This document shows positions 1 through 6,376 of a stretch of DNA of 9,580 nucleotides, in pieces. The position numbers and the translations under genes are program-made. The notes under the pieces were generated by a model. It was not told the origin of the DNA. It searched no databases and worked only from the letters and a program-made list of their open reading frames with translations. The stretch lies in assembly GCA_012032855.1 (NCBI GenBank), contig JAAUQA010000086.1, positions 1 to 9,580 on the forward strand, given 5' to 3'. Origin of the DNA: Candidatus Competibacteraceae bacterium. Lineage in GTDB: Bacteria; Pseudomonadota; Gammaproteobacteria; Competibacterales; Competibacteraceae. How positions within the stretch are numbered: the stretch's first letter is position 1; each line of letters opens with the position of its first letter.

Positions 1-2
1 GG

Positions 3-320
3 TTTGTCGGCCTTAAGTAGAGCATTCGGTATAAACAACTTGGTGCGACAGTTCAAAAAGACATCAATCGCCCCTATGAAGCCACCGCCTGGTCTTTACG
101 ATTCGTTGACGGTGGCGGCCATGCGATTGCCGGCTTTTGCAATCTCACGCCTATCCCTGGGGGTATTCGATACCAGCTGCATGTGTTCGATCCCAACTAT
201 GGCGAATATGTCGGAACCTGGCAGGAAATAGAGGAGATTTTGCAAAATTTATTCGGCCTCCCCTTCTATCGACGTCATCGCATAGAATACGCTCGCCGTG
301 TGTTGATCGGGGTGATTTAA
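3..320 (+). pseudogene. C-terminal remnant of a YopT-type (C58) cysteine protease-like protein
   Basis: This reading frame enters from the left edge, meets an in-frame TAG at 18-20, then stays open to TAA at 318-320. It contains GGGHAIAGF (His codon 120-122) and, 23 residues later, FDPNYGEYVGTW (Asp codon 189-191). A His in a G-G-H-A context followed by an Asp in FDPNYGE is the second half of the Cys-His-Asp triad of YopT/AvrPphB-like (clan CA, C58) proteases. Members cleave host or target proteins as secreted effectors or toxin domains. The catalytic Cys would lie upstream, outside the window. No ATG follows the stop, and the first in-frame GTG (183) is already past the His, so the visible piece cannot be a complete gene. 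It is a broken 3' end, or a frame reached by a shift upstream. The H-D spacing is longer than the roughly 15 residues I recall for YopT, so the family assignment is probable, not certain. Confidence 0.5.
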
Positions 321-331
321 CAAGCAGCAGC

Positions 332-1006
332 CTAACGAAGCAGCAAGGATGCTGCTTTCGTTCCCCCTACGATTTTCCGTTTTACGAAAACCACACTGAG
401 ATTATTGACCGGCATTTCGACCACTTCACTGAGCTCAAGCCCTTCATGCTCGGCAATCCGGGCGACTTCTTCCAGATCACGTACGCCCCAACTCGGATTG
501 CGCCGTCGCAGATCGGCGTCGAAGGCTGCGTTGCTTGGGGCTGTGTGCTGACCGAAGCGCTGGTAGGGGCCATATAAAATCATTACCCCGCCGTCTGGCA
601 GCACCTGGCCCGCACCTTTGAGAAGAGCGGATGTGGCTTCCCACGGCGAGATATGGATCATATTGCTACACAGGACTGCATCGGCTTGACTGACTGGCCA
701 GGGATGCTCAAGCACGTCAAGCGCTAAGGGAGGATTCACGTTTTGGAGATTCGCCGCGGTAATCCGGTAGCGTATCGCTTCCCGCCACTCGGACTCCGGC
801 TCGCTGGGCTGCCAGATCAATTGCGGCATGGCTTGAGCAAAGTGCACCACGTGTTGCCCGGTGCCGCTGGCGATCTCCAGTACGGTACCGGTGCGCGGAA
901 ACCGCTTTTTAAGGACTTCCAAGATCGGCCCCTTGTTCTGTTCAGCTGCGGGACTATGCCAACGACTGCTGGCCAGTAGTTCGAGTTCTGACGAGTTTCG
1001 GAACAT
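332..1006 (-). CDS. DUF938-family SAM-dependent methyltransferase
   Basis: This 224-residue protein resembles the DUF938 (UPF0585/METTL26-like) class I methyltransferases, whose substrate is not known to me. Residues 15-26 (RWHSPAAEQNKG) match the conserved family N-terminus. VLEIASGTGQH (42-52) is the glycine-rich SAM-binding motif I. A segment reading CSNMIHISPWEA, typical of the family, follows motif IV, and the conserved end MPVNNLSVVF lies near the C-terminus. The length is normal for the family. The frame stays open upstream to 1129, but the family begins near MFRNSS, and GAGAG sits about 7 bases before this ATG, so the start at 1006 is preferred. It stands alone: the plus-strand C58 remnant converges on its 3' end, and upstream is a non-coding or decayed stretch. 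The last 15 or so residues after VVFVKR are unconserved tail. The family call is firm; the reaction is not known. Confidence 0.85.
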   Translation of the reverse strand: MFRNSSELELLASSRWHSPAAEQNKGPILEVLKKRFPRTGTVLEIASGTGQHVVHFAQAMPQLIWQPSEPESEWREAIRYRITAANLQNVNPPLALDVLEHPWPVSQADAVLCSNMIHISPWEATSALLKGAGQVLPDGGVMILYGPYQRFGQHTAPSNAAFDADLRRRNPSWGVRDLEEVARIAEHEGLELSEVVEMPVNNLSVVFVKRKIVGGTKAASLLLR

Positions 1007-1195
1007 AACAACGCTCTCATGAGAAGTGAAAGTCTTGCGGGTCGTGACGATCAAAAAGCGGTAATTCAGCAGCGAATAACCACCAACCGCAAATATTTGG
1101 GCCGAAACGACCGCCACCCATAGGGCCACTGATTGATCTCAATGAACAATTGCGACAATACGGCAATGGGTTGGCCTATCGGTGATGTTAAGCAA

Positions 1196-1218
1196 CGGCG
1201 GCCCGTTTCGGGTCGCCG
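1196..1218. other. 10-bp hairpin with TTT loop
   Basis: CGGCGGCCCG (1196-1205) can pair with CGGGTCGCCG (1209-1218) around a TTT loop, with one G-T (G-U) pair. It lies just past the stop of the minus-strand open frame 1229-1441, as a terminator would, but neither strand has a T-run after it. Intrinsic termination is therefore doubtful. The rest of 1007-1228 holds no gene that I can see. Confidence 0.35.
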
Positions 1219-1228
1219 AAAGTGTGGT

Positions 1229-1441
1229 CTAGGAGTTCAACAAGTAACCGGGATCAGAGAGTACATCCGGCATCGTTAATAAGATATTACGCTCACCCGC
1301 TAAAGTGAACAATTCGGGTTCTACCGGATCTGCCGTGGAGACCCCAATATGTTGTAATCTAATGTGTGCCCGAAGAGCTGATACCCGTTCAGGTCTAAGT
1401 GAAGCCGTTGGAATAAACGGGTGAGGTTGAATACCCTTTAT
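1229..1441 (-). other. open frame of about 70 codons, possible gene remnant
   Basis: Directly after the stop of the GDCCVxC gene (1442-1444), the same minus-strand frame stays open for about 70 codons to TAG at 1229-1231. It has no ATG near its beginning. The translation looks protein-like, with segments such as LRPERVSALRAHIRL and LAGERNILLTMPDVLSDPG, but I do not recognise it. A stretch this long is not very unlikely by chance. It may be the 3' end of a lost gene fused here by deletion, or non-coding. It is recorded so that the 435-bp gap between flanking genes is not left unexplained. Confidence 0.2.
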
Positions 1442-1666
1442 TTATGTACGGCACAAGACAGATTGACCTGTAACTTGAGATTCCTGTATTGAGGGACAAG
1501 CCACTGTGCCATAAGAACAAAACACGCAACAGTCACCCGCTTTGGGTTTTAATACGGCCCCACAACCTTCGCAATCGTAGTAATACTGGCAAGCATCCGT
1601 TGGCATCTGCTCGGTTTTCTCATGTCCACATACGGGACAGGCTAATGTGGAATACAATTCAGTCAT
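1442..1666 (-). CDS. GDCCVxC-domain small cysteine-rich protein
   Basis: This 74-residue protein matches the small GDCCVxC family, named for the motif GDCCVFC seen at residues 44-50. It also has two CxxC pairs (C10/C13 and C32/C35), a single Cys at 26 within MPTDACQYYY, and the typical continuation SYGTVACPSIQ. Some relatives are selenoproteins with Sec in the motif; here TGC codons encode Cys. The biochemical role is unknown, although family members often sit in mercury and heavy-metal clusters, and metal or thiol chemistry is a reasonable guess. It begins 4 bases after the stop of a MerP-like remnant on the same strand, so the two were an operon. The frame can be extended to a TTG at 1678, but ATG at 1666 matches the family start. 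No strong ribosome binding site is visible, so translation may have been coupled to merP. The tail after CPSIQ is family-variable. Confidence 0.85.
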   Translation of the reverse strand: MTELYSTLACPVCGHEKTEQMPTDACQYYYDCEGCGAVLKPKAGDCCVFCSYGTVACPSIQESQVTGQSVLCRT

Positions 1667-1670
1667 TACG

Positions 1671-1927
1671 TTACTCAATCAGTGTTGAAGGAAAACCGGC
1701 GTTTGTCGTGGCATTGGTCAATGCGGAAACGTCGGTCTGCGTATCATCATAAGCGACAACAGCGGTCTTATCTTAAATGACACTTGTACATCAAGATCGC
1801 CCGTGACACCGCTTAGGGTCTGTTTGATGATGTAGGGACAACTGACGCAGCTCATACTTTCCAGGGCCAGCATACAACTTTGCTCAGCGGCAAAAGTAGG
1901 CGTGCTGAACAGTAACTTTACTCTCAC
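1671..1927 (-). pseudogene. merP: merP-like periplasmic mercury-binding protein, frameshifted
   Basis: The first part reads (GTG start at 1927) VRVKLLFSTPTFAA followed by EQSCMLALESMSCVSCP and IIKQTLSGVTGDLDVQVSF. This is the MerP fold with its CxxC mercury-binding site (MSCVSC) after a signal-peptide cleavage site. The second half is in another frame: KTAVVAYDDTQTDVSALTNA followed by TTNAGFPSTLIE and TAA at 1671-1673, which is the normal MerP C-terminus. A single base missing next to 1774/1775 would join the two as VSFEDKTAVV. The signal peptide is also odd: only about 14 residues, without a full hydrophobic core. MerP normally passes Hg(II) in the periplasm to the membrane carrier MerT, and no merT is visible. 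The GDCCVxC gene follows after 4 bases. A sequencing error could explain the missing base but not the shortened signal peptide or the absent merT. Confidence 0.8.
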
Positions 1928-2245
1928 TGGGTTGATGTCGCGCGAAAAAATATCCGTAGGCATTCACGGAATAATTTACTGCTTGAACGTGAAATGCGTT
2001 GGCGTCTGAGCACAGCCATTGGGCAACAAAAAAGAATCCTGAATTTGACTGAAAAGGAAGTGATGAATGATTGCCTACATCGTTTTTTGCCATTCTCATG
2101 CGAAGCAAACCGCAAAACCTTACAAAATGAATACAAACCCTTGTTTCCGGCCCTGATCGGACTGGAAAGGGTAAAATCGAAGGAAATACTCACCCGGACC
2201 ATGCCGAGTCTCATGCAACTCTTCATTTCATTGCACAGTCCGTGA
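1916..2245 (+). pseudogene. possible C-terminal remnant of a FixJ/NodW-type response regulator
   Basis: A plus-strand frame is open for 109 codons between TAA at 1913-1915 and the stop ending at 2245, in a rather AT-rich stretch where stops should be frequent. Part of it, ELLEREMRWRL-like and RILNLTEKEVM, resembles the linker and the beginning of the LuxR-type helix-turn-helix of FixJ-family regulators, where L-T-x-R-E-x-E-V-M is typical. Near the end, RVKSKEIL and PSLMQLFISL could correspond to the recognition helix and final helix. The middle does not match, and the receiver domain is absent: its place is taken by the oppositely oriented merP remnant. If real, it is a decayed, truncated copy. 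An antisense frame of 100 codons overlaps it, so the coding direction is not proven. Confidence 0.25.
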
Positions 2246-2350
2246 GTTGTGAGAGGGTTTGGGAAGCAACTGCATCGACATCATCGACAAATACAGAAAA
2301 AAATTTGGTAATGTCATCGACTCATAACCCTTGAACGAACGGAATGACCC

Positions 2351-3199
2351 ATGAATCTTCATGAATTCAGCGCTTATTACCTACCCTTGCTGGTCAAGGC
2401 AGGGGATTACGCTTTACAAATCCAGAATCGAATCGAAAGTCGCAATAAAGCGGGCGAGAATGCATTCTCCCAAGCGCTGACCGATGCCGATTTGAGCGTA
2501 CAGAACTTCATTGAGATTGCTACACTGGCCCGCTTCCCAGAGATCGCGTTCTATGGGGAGGAAGAAGAACAATCGCTCAACGCGAAATACTTCGTGCGTG
2601 AAGCAGACTACAAGCTGTTTCTGGACCCCATCAACGGCACGCGGTTTTACCAAGACCAGCTGCCTCTATTCGACATCATTATCAGCCTCACCTATCGCGG
2701 CGAGTATATCGCCGGCATCTGCTATGTTCCCGGCTCGGAGACCTTCTTCCTTGGTTTCAAGAATGACGGGGCGTATACGGTTTCCAGACAGGCGGTCCTG
2801 CAAGGCGCGGCCTACCGCCCCTTGCAGGTGCCTGACGGTGGCGGGACGTTGATTACGCTGAATTGTCCGCAACTGAAACAAGCCTTGAGCGGCGATTTCG
2901 ACGTACTGGATGCCGTGCAGGATTACGATCCCTCCCGCTGCAAAATCAGCGCCTACAGTGTATTCACCGGCTCTATCGGCGGTTTTCTGGGTTATAACTG
3001 CAGCTATCTCGACAGCGGTGTGATTGCCTTTATCGCTTCGCTGGCCGGAGCGACGGTGACCGATTTCACCGGCAATCCGGTGAGCGCATTCAACCGAGTG
3101 GACCTGGGCCGCATTCCCCAGCTTGTGGTTACCCGCGATCCGCAACTGCACGCGCAAGTGCTCGAACGGATTGCGGATTGCGCCGAGTTGCACAACTAG
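2351..3199 (+). CDS. inositol monophosphatase-family (CysQ/FIG superfamily) protein
   Basis: This 282-residue protein has the layout of the lithium-sensitive Mg-dependent phosphatase superfamily (inositol monophosphatase, CysQ, fructose-1,6-bisphosphatase). It shows an N-terminal helix, TDAD (44-47), the metal-binding YGEEEE (68-73), the core motif LDPINGTRF (91-99), the SxTGS-like SVFTGSIGG (203-211), and the C-terminal metal motif YLDSG (219-223) followed by SLAGATVTDFTGNP. The core motif is normally D-P-I-D-G-T; here the second Asp, a Mg ligand, is Asn95 (codon 2633-2635). E70/E71, D92, T97 and D221 are retained. Activity may be altered, or this may be a subfamily trait. The substrate cannot be told: an inositol phosphate, PAP or a sugar phosphate are all possible. 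The start is the ATG preceded by a GGA at about -10. The gene stands alone, converging on the methyltransferase remnant. Confidence 0.85.
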   Translation: MNLHEFSAYYLPLLVKAGDYALQIQNRIESRNKAGENAFSQALTDADLSVQNFIEIATLARFPEIAFYGEEEEQSLNAKYFVREADYKLFLDPINGTRFYQDQLPLFDIIISLTYRGEYIAGICYVPGSETFFLGFKNDGAYTVSRQAVLQGAAYRPLQVPDGGGTLITLNCPQLKQALSGDFDVLDAVQDYDPSRCKISAYSVFTGSIGGFLGYNCSYLDSGVIAFIASLAGATVTDFTGNPVSAFNRVDLGRIPQLVVTRDPQLHAQVLERIADCAELHN

Positions 3200-3220
3200 C
3201 CGATGCGCTGAATCGACTTG

Positions 3221-3609
3221 CTATGAGTCTCGGTTACTGGACCTGTCCAGATTAAGCGCCAACAACCGGCTCAGAATCTCGTCGTCCGTAATATCCGGCT
3301 GCCAATCGTAAGCGGTAGCGACGACGGCGTCCAAATCACGATGGGCGTTGACCAGCCAAGTTGGACGTTCGTTGTACAAATTGGTCAAGGTGCGTTTTTA
3401 AGCAGCGCTTTACATCCAGCCCGTTCCAACTCGGCTTCAGCACATTGCTGTTTGGGTATCCGTGCGGCTTCGGCGGGGGTCGGCTCTCCCAGTAAGCGGC
3501 ACAGATCGATGAAATGCTCCTGCGCGGCGGAGCGTTCCTTGAGATGAGCTGCATCAGCCACGTCGCCTCCGGCGGTAGAGGCAGCATGGCGGGCGGTATT
3601 ACCTGTCAT
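3221..3609 (-). pseudogene. collapsed class I DNA methyltransferase gene (N- and C-terminal ends only)
   Basis: Two pieces of one known protein type lie head to tail on the minus strand. The N-terminal piece (about 3463-3543) reads LKERSAAQEHFIDLCRLLGE then PTPAEA, the hallmark beginning of large (roughly 900-residue or more) MmeI/YeeA-like DNA methyltransferases. The C-terminal piece (about 3221-3396, in another frame) reads RTLTNLYNERPTWLVNAHRD then LDAVVATAYDW and DDEILSRLLALNLDR, which is the usual end of the same proteins. The target-recognition and catalytic parts (SAM-binding and NPPY motifs) between them are missing, and a run of A bases near the junction shifts the frame. The first 20 or so residues before LKERSA also do not fit the family. 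It cannot be functional as a methyltransferase. It marks an ancestral restriction or defence locus that was largely deleted. Confidence 0.75.
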
Positions 3610-3637
3610 TTCGTCGATATTTAACCGACTATTGCGG

Positions 3638-3674
3638 CTGTCCGGGCTGCTCAATGCCGCAGCAGCCCGGACAG
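3638..3674. repeat. perfect 14-bp inverted repeat, 9-nt loop
   Basis: CTGTCCGGGCTGCT (3638-3651) is the exact reverse complement of AGCAGCCCGGACAG (3661-3674), separated by 9 bases. It is GC-rich and lies between divergent genes: the collapsed methyltransferase on the left and the Uma2-family gene on the right. It therefore cannot end transcription of either. No T-run follows on either strand. It could be an operator, a REP-like element or a scar of rearrangement. Confidence 0.6.
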
Positions 3675-3748
3675 GATTCTGCAAAAGATGGGACCCTGAC
3701 ACATGGGAGTTCTTGGGATATGCTGAAAGTATCCAGTAATCGCTTTGC

Positions 3749-3753
3749 GGAGG
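3749..3753 (+). promoter_or_regulatory. ribosome binding site deciding the Uma2-family start
   Basis: GGAGG ends 5 bases before the ATG at 3759. The frame is open further upstream, with another ATG at 3654 inside the inverted repeat, but only 3759 has this consensus site, so it is taken as the start. Confidence 0.8.
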
Positions 3754-3758
3754 CCCCC

Positions 3759-4385
3759 ATGAGCAGCGTTGTTGACGCTCGTCCTCCCGACACCCTGCTT
3801 TCGGACCGCGACGCTGATGGCATCGCTCGTGTTAGTCGGCGCTGGACTGTGGCTGAGTATCATCGTATGGGCGAAGTCGGCCTATTACGCGACGATGAGC
3901 GTATGGAGTTGATCGAGGGGAATATTATTGAAATAGCGCCGATTGGCAGTGAGCATGCGGGGCACTTAAACGATTTGAATCGATACTTCGCGCTGTTGAT
4001 GGCTCGGAAACAAGCAGTAGTAGCGATTCAAAATCCGGTCGCACTGGCGGAAGATTCCGAGCCGCAACCGGACATGACGCTGCTGCGTTGGCGAGATGAC
4101 TGTTACCGGAACGCCCATCCCCGACCCGATGAGGTGCTATTGCTCATTGAGGTCGCCGATTCTTCTGTTCAGGATGATCGTGCGGTCAAAGTCCCGCTAT
4201 ACGCCCGTTACGGTATTCCGGAATTTTGGTTGGTGAACCTCCCCGAGCGGCGTCTGGAAGTTTACCGTGACCCTCAAGAAGGCCAATACTGTCAAGTAAC
4301 CGAATACCGTTCGGGAACGGTATCGCCGGCGGTTTTTCCCGAGGTTGCCATCGAACCCGCTGAACTTTTTCCTTCCCGGTCCTAG
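3759..4385 (+). CDS. Uma2-family (DUF820) PD-(D/E)XK nuclease-like protein
   Basis: This 208-residue protein belongs to the Uma2/DUF820 family, predicted to have a restriction-endonuclease-like fold. It opens with WTVAEYHRMGEVGLL (29-43) and RMELIEGNIIEI (48-59), where E53 corresponds to the conserved Glu of 'ELIdGei'. QPDMTLLRW (103-111) supplies D105. LLLIEVADSS (127-136) supplies E131-x-V. K144 and YGIPEFWLVN (151-160) complete the core. All expected catalytic positions are present, so it looks intact. The cellular role of the family is not established; it is often multicopy in cyanobacteria and scattered in other bacteria. A GGAGG ribosome binding site 5 bases before the ATG fixes the start. 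The remnant of a second gene starts 22 bases downstream. Its closeness to a collapsed methyltransferase could suggest a former restriction system, but the two genes are divergent and nothing else supports that. Confidence 0.85.
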   Translation: MSSVVDARPPDTLLSDRDADGIARVSRRWTVAEYHRMGEVGLLRDDERMELIEGNIIEIAPIGSEHAGHLNDLNRYFALLMARKQAVVAIQNPVALAEDSEPQPDMTLLRWRDDCYRNAHPRPDEVLLLIEVADSSVQDDRAVKVPLYARYGIPEFWLVNLPERRLEVYRDPQEGQYCQVTEYRSGTVSPAVFPEVAIEPAELFPSRS

Positions 4386-4406
4386 CTTCGAAAGCGCAGG
4401 TGAGCT

Positions 4407-4598
4407 ATGCGGACTCGACTTCTGTCGTTTAACCGCTACCTCATGGCGCTAGGTTTGGTTCTGGCTTCGGCGTTTTCTCACGCCGACGAGTGGAGCGCTC
4501 AACGCGCCCAGATGATTGACGAAATCGAAGCGGATGTTCGCGCCACCGCGTCGCACGTCAACCGGCGAACAGCAGCCTGGAAACGCGTTATACGCTAG
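4407..4598 (+). pseudogene. N-terminal fragment of an exported protein-L-isoaspartate O-methyltransferase-like protein
   Basis: The 63-codon frame begins with an ATG preceded by AGGTGA. It encodes a clear signal peptide (MRTRLLSFNRYLMALGLVLA, then SAFSHA before the likely cleavage site) followed by DEWSAQRAQMIDEIEADVRA. That segment resembles the first helix of Pcm-type protein repair methyltransferases that are exported in many proteobacteria. The following RRTAAWKRVIR looks like a shortened version of the next conserved stretch (L..VLAAM.RVPRH.F), and then TAG ends the frame at 4596-4598. About 180 residues, including the SAM-binding core, are missing. The stop overlaps the end of the convergent phospholipase-D gene, so the truncation coincides with the joint between two unrelated blocks. 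It is possibly still expressed as a short secreted peptide, but more likely a dead fragment. Confidence 0.55.
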
Positions 4599-6172
4599 AA
4601 GTACTTTTCGAGCGGGAATAATGAAATGAAATCCGCTTTGAAGCGCCGCCAAGGGCTGACTTCAGGGTCACCATAGGTTTTCTGTTCAATGTCGTTTTTA
4701 CTGGTTATCCAAACCAAGTCCCCGTGATCATCCAACATCACTCGCCAACTGTTTTCGGGGGCCATGTTTTCCTTGATAGCCTCAGCGACTCGTCCCGCTA
4801 ATTCAGGACTATGTACGATCAATGCGGTTTCCGAATTAAAGTACACCGAGCGCTGATTTAAATTAAAAGAACCTACGTAAAGCACTTCCCGGTCGAAAAC
4901 TACCGATTTGGCATGCAAGCTGAACAGACTGTCGCCGTCACAATACGCCGGGTTGCCCAGCAATTGTCGGCAAGAAGCTGCATCCGGTCTTAGCTCATAA
5001 AGCTCAACGTCTTCTTTCAGCAACGCAGGGCGAACCCGCGCGTAACCCGCGTGATTTGGCAACACATCGTTGGATGCCAGCGAGTTAGTCAATGCTCGAA
5101 TCTTTACTCCTTTGTCACGTAGCGTGGTGAACAATTCGGATGCTGCCGGTCTGGGCACTAGGTAAGCGGATTCAAGTAATAACTCTCGGCGGGTCGCGTT
5201 AGCGAGTTCGAACAACTGCCGACCGACGTTTTGGTCCGCGGGCAAGACCGTTGGATCATCCGGCTTACCTGGCCGATCAAACACTAGCTCGGCTTCAGCC
5301 CAGACCAGCTGCGACAATTCCTGAGTCAGTAGCGCACGCGCATTGCGCTGATCAGAAGGGACCAGATAGGCAAGTGGCATATCTTCAGCAATTTGCTCCC
5401 GAAGTTGCTGATATAGAGCCTGCGCTTCTTCTGCGGTAGGTGGTTCGGTCAACTCCACGATGGGATACGCCCATCGGCTGTTCCAGTACGCATCAAAATT
5501 ATCGTTGACTCGTTGCACAATCGGCCCCACGGCGAGCAAATCGCGATCACGAAAGTTCAGTTCGGGATGAAGGTCGAAATACTCGTCACCGATATTGCGA
5601 CCACCAACGATGGCTACGCTGTTATCGACCGTAAAGGTTTTGTTGTGCATACGCCGGTTCAGTCGGCTGAATTCGGCCAAGAAATTCACTAAGCGACCAA
5701 TGCCCGAACCCAATTGCCGCTGAAACGGGTTGTAGACTCTTACCTCTATCTCTGGATGCGCGTTCAGGGCGGAAAGCGCACGATCACGATCACCGACGCT
5801 GAAATCATCCAGTAGCAGCCGCACTCGCACGCCACGATCAGCTGCATCTATCAGTCGCTCTGCCAGTAACCGACCGCTGGTATCGCTGTTCCAGATGTAA
5901 TATTGCGCATCAATCGCGCGTTCTGCCATTTCGACCAATGCCAAACGCTGGGTGAGCGCTTGACGACCTGTATCGTGAATCAGAAAGCCTGATTGTGTGC
6001 GATGTGGTGAGTGTATGACCTCGACCAACCGGCCGAGGCTGGTATCCTGGCCATCGCGAAAAGCCAGTGAGGTTGGCCGATCCTTATTGACAGGTAGGGC
6101 AGCGCAACCGGTGAGAAGAATAATCAGACAAAGAAAAACCCAATAGAACATACCCTGCCCCCGATTCCCCAT
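4595..6172 (-). CDS. phospholipase D / cardiolipin synthase-like lipoprotein (ClsC-type)
   Basis: This 525-residue protein has two HxKxxxxD (HKD) catalytic motifs: H176, K178, D183 in RMHNKTFTVD, and H420, K422, D427 in SLHAKSVVFD. They are followed by GGRN and GSFNLNQRS, as expected for the PLD superfamily. The N-terminus is a lipoprotein signal: a hydrophobic stretch (about 9-20) and the lipobox LTGC with Cys23. The protein is therefore exported and lipid-anchored. The closest characterised group that I know is ClsC/YmdC-type cardiolipin synthase, which condenses phosphatidylglycerol with another phospholipid. Hydrolysis of phosphodiesters is an alternative. Both HKD motifs are intact. The start could instead be the ATG at 6151, which has a G-rich sequence just upstream but gives a signal without a basic n-region; 6172 keeps Arg4 and is preferred with modest confidence. 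Its 3' end overlaps the truncated Pcm-like fragment by 4 bases. Confidence 0.9.
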   Translation of the reverse strand: MGNRGQGMFYWVFLCLIILLTGCAALPVNKDRPTSLAFRDGQDTSLGRLVEVIHSPHRTQSGFLIHDTGRQALTQRLALVEMAERAIDAQYYIWNSDTSGRLLAERLIDAADRGVRVRLLLDDFSVGDRDRALSALNAHPEIEVRVYNPFQRQLGSGIGRLVNFLAEFSRLNRRMHNKTFTVDNSVAIVGGRNIGDEYFDLHPELNFRDRDLLAVGPIVQRVNDNFDAYWNSRWAYPIVELTEPPTAEEAQALYQQLREQIAEDMPLAYLVPSDQRNARALLTQELSQLVWAEAELVFDRPGKPDDPTVLPADQNVGRQLFELANATRRELLLESAYLVPRPAASELFTTLRDKGVKIRALTNSLASNDVLPNHAGYARVRPALLKEDVELYELRPDAASCRQLLGNPAYCDGDSLFSLHAKSVVFDREVLYVGSFNLNQRSVYFNSETALIVHSPELAGRVAEAIKENMAPENSWRVMLDDHGDLVWITSKNDIEQKTYGDPEVSPWRRFKADFISLFPLEKYF

Positions 6173-6238
6173 TATTCGCTAAATTCGATCCGATTTAACA
6201 TCGTCGTCGTTGCCAGGGCAAAGCGCCGAGTTAGCCCA

Positions 6239-6376
6239 TCAACAGCAGTAGTCCTGCAGAGCTAAAGAGGGGGTTAGAACGCCCACAATTAGCAAAGACC
6301 CGATAGCCAAAGTCAGTGACCGAGGCGGATAAGGGGGACGGATTGTAGTGGCTAGCGTAGGCAGCTCATTGGGCAT
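6239..6376 (-). CDS. possible 45-residue single-span membrane peptide
   Basis: On the minus strand an ATG at 6376 is preceded by AGGGG, 8 bases away. It opens a 45-codon frame ending in TGA at 6239-6241, upstream of and in the same direction as the phospholipase-D lipoprotein gene (67-base gap). Residues 1-19 are proline-rich (TTIRPPYPPR) and residues 20-40 are strongly hydrophobic (SLTLAIGSLLIVGVLTPSLA), as in a membrane span. One extra base in the C5 run at the end of the span would instead give TPLFSSAGLLLLMG and a stop at about the same length. This is an equally membrane-like ending and hints at a homopolymer error. I do not recognise the family. The remainder of 6173-6567 shows no gene to me. 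Confidence 0.35.
   Translation of the reverse strand: MPNELPTLATTIRPPYPPRSLTLAIGSLLIVGVLTPSLALQDYCC

Noticed and set aside
4..231. A 75-codon frame at the left edge
   Set aside because: It overlaps, out of frame, the segment carrying the protease-like His and Asp motifs and has no recognisable features.
137..577. A 146-codon plus-strand frame running from the protease remnant into the DUF938 gene
   Set aside because: It overlaps two better-supported reading frames, and its translation is low in hydrophobic core and unrelated to any family.
1196..1218. Hairpin as an intrinsic terminator
   Set aside because: No run of T follows on either strand, so it was recorded only as a hairpin.
2273..2289. 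CATCGACA repeated twice upstream of the phosphatase-family gene
   Set aside because: Two adjacent 8-base copies are too little to call a regulatory or CRISPR-like repeat.
2666..3193. A 175-codon open frame antisense to the phosphatase-family gene
   Set aside because: It has no family resemblance and mirrors a gene with clear catalytic motifs; such antisense frames are common opposite GC-rich codons.
3221..4385. A restriction-modification system formed by the methyltransferase and the Uma2-family nuclease
   Set aside because: The methyltransferase lacks its whole catalytic core, the genes are divergent, and Uma2-family genes are widely scattered without methyltransferases.
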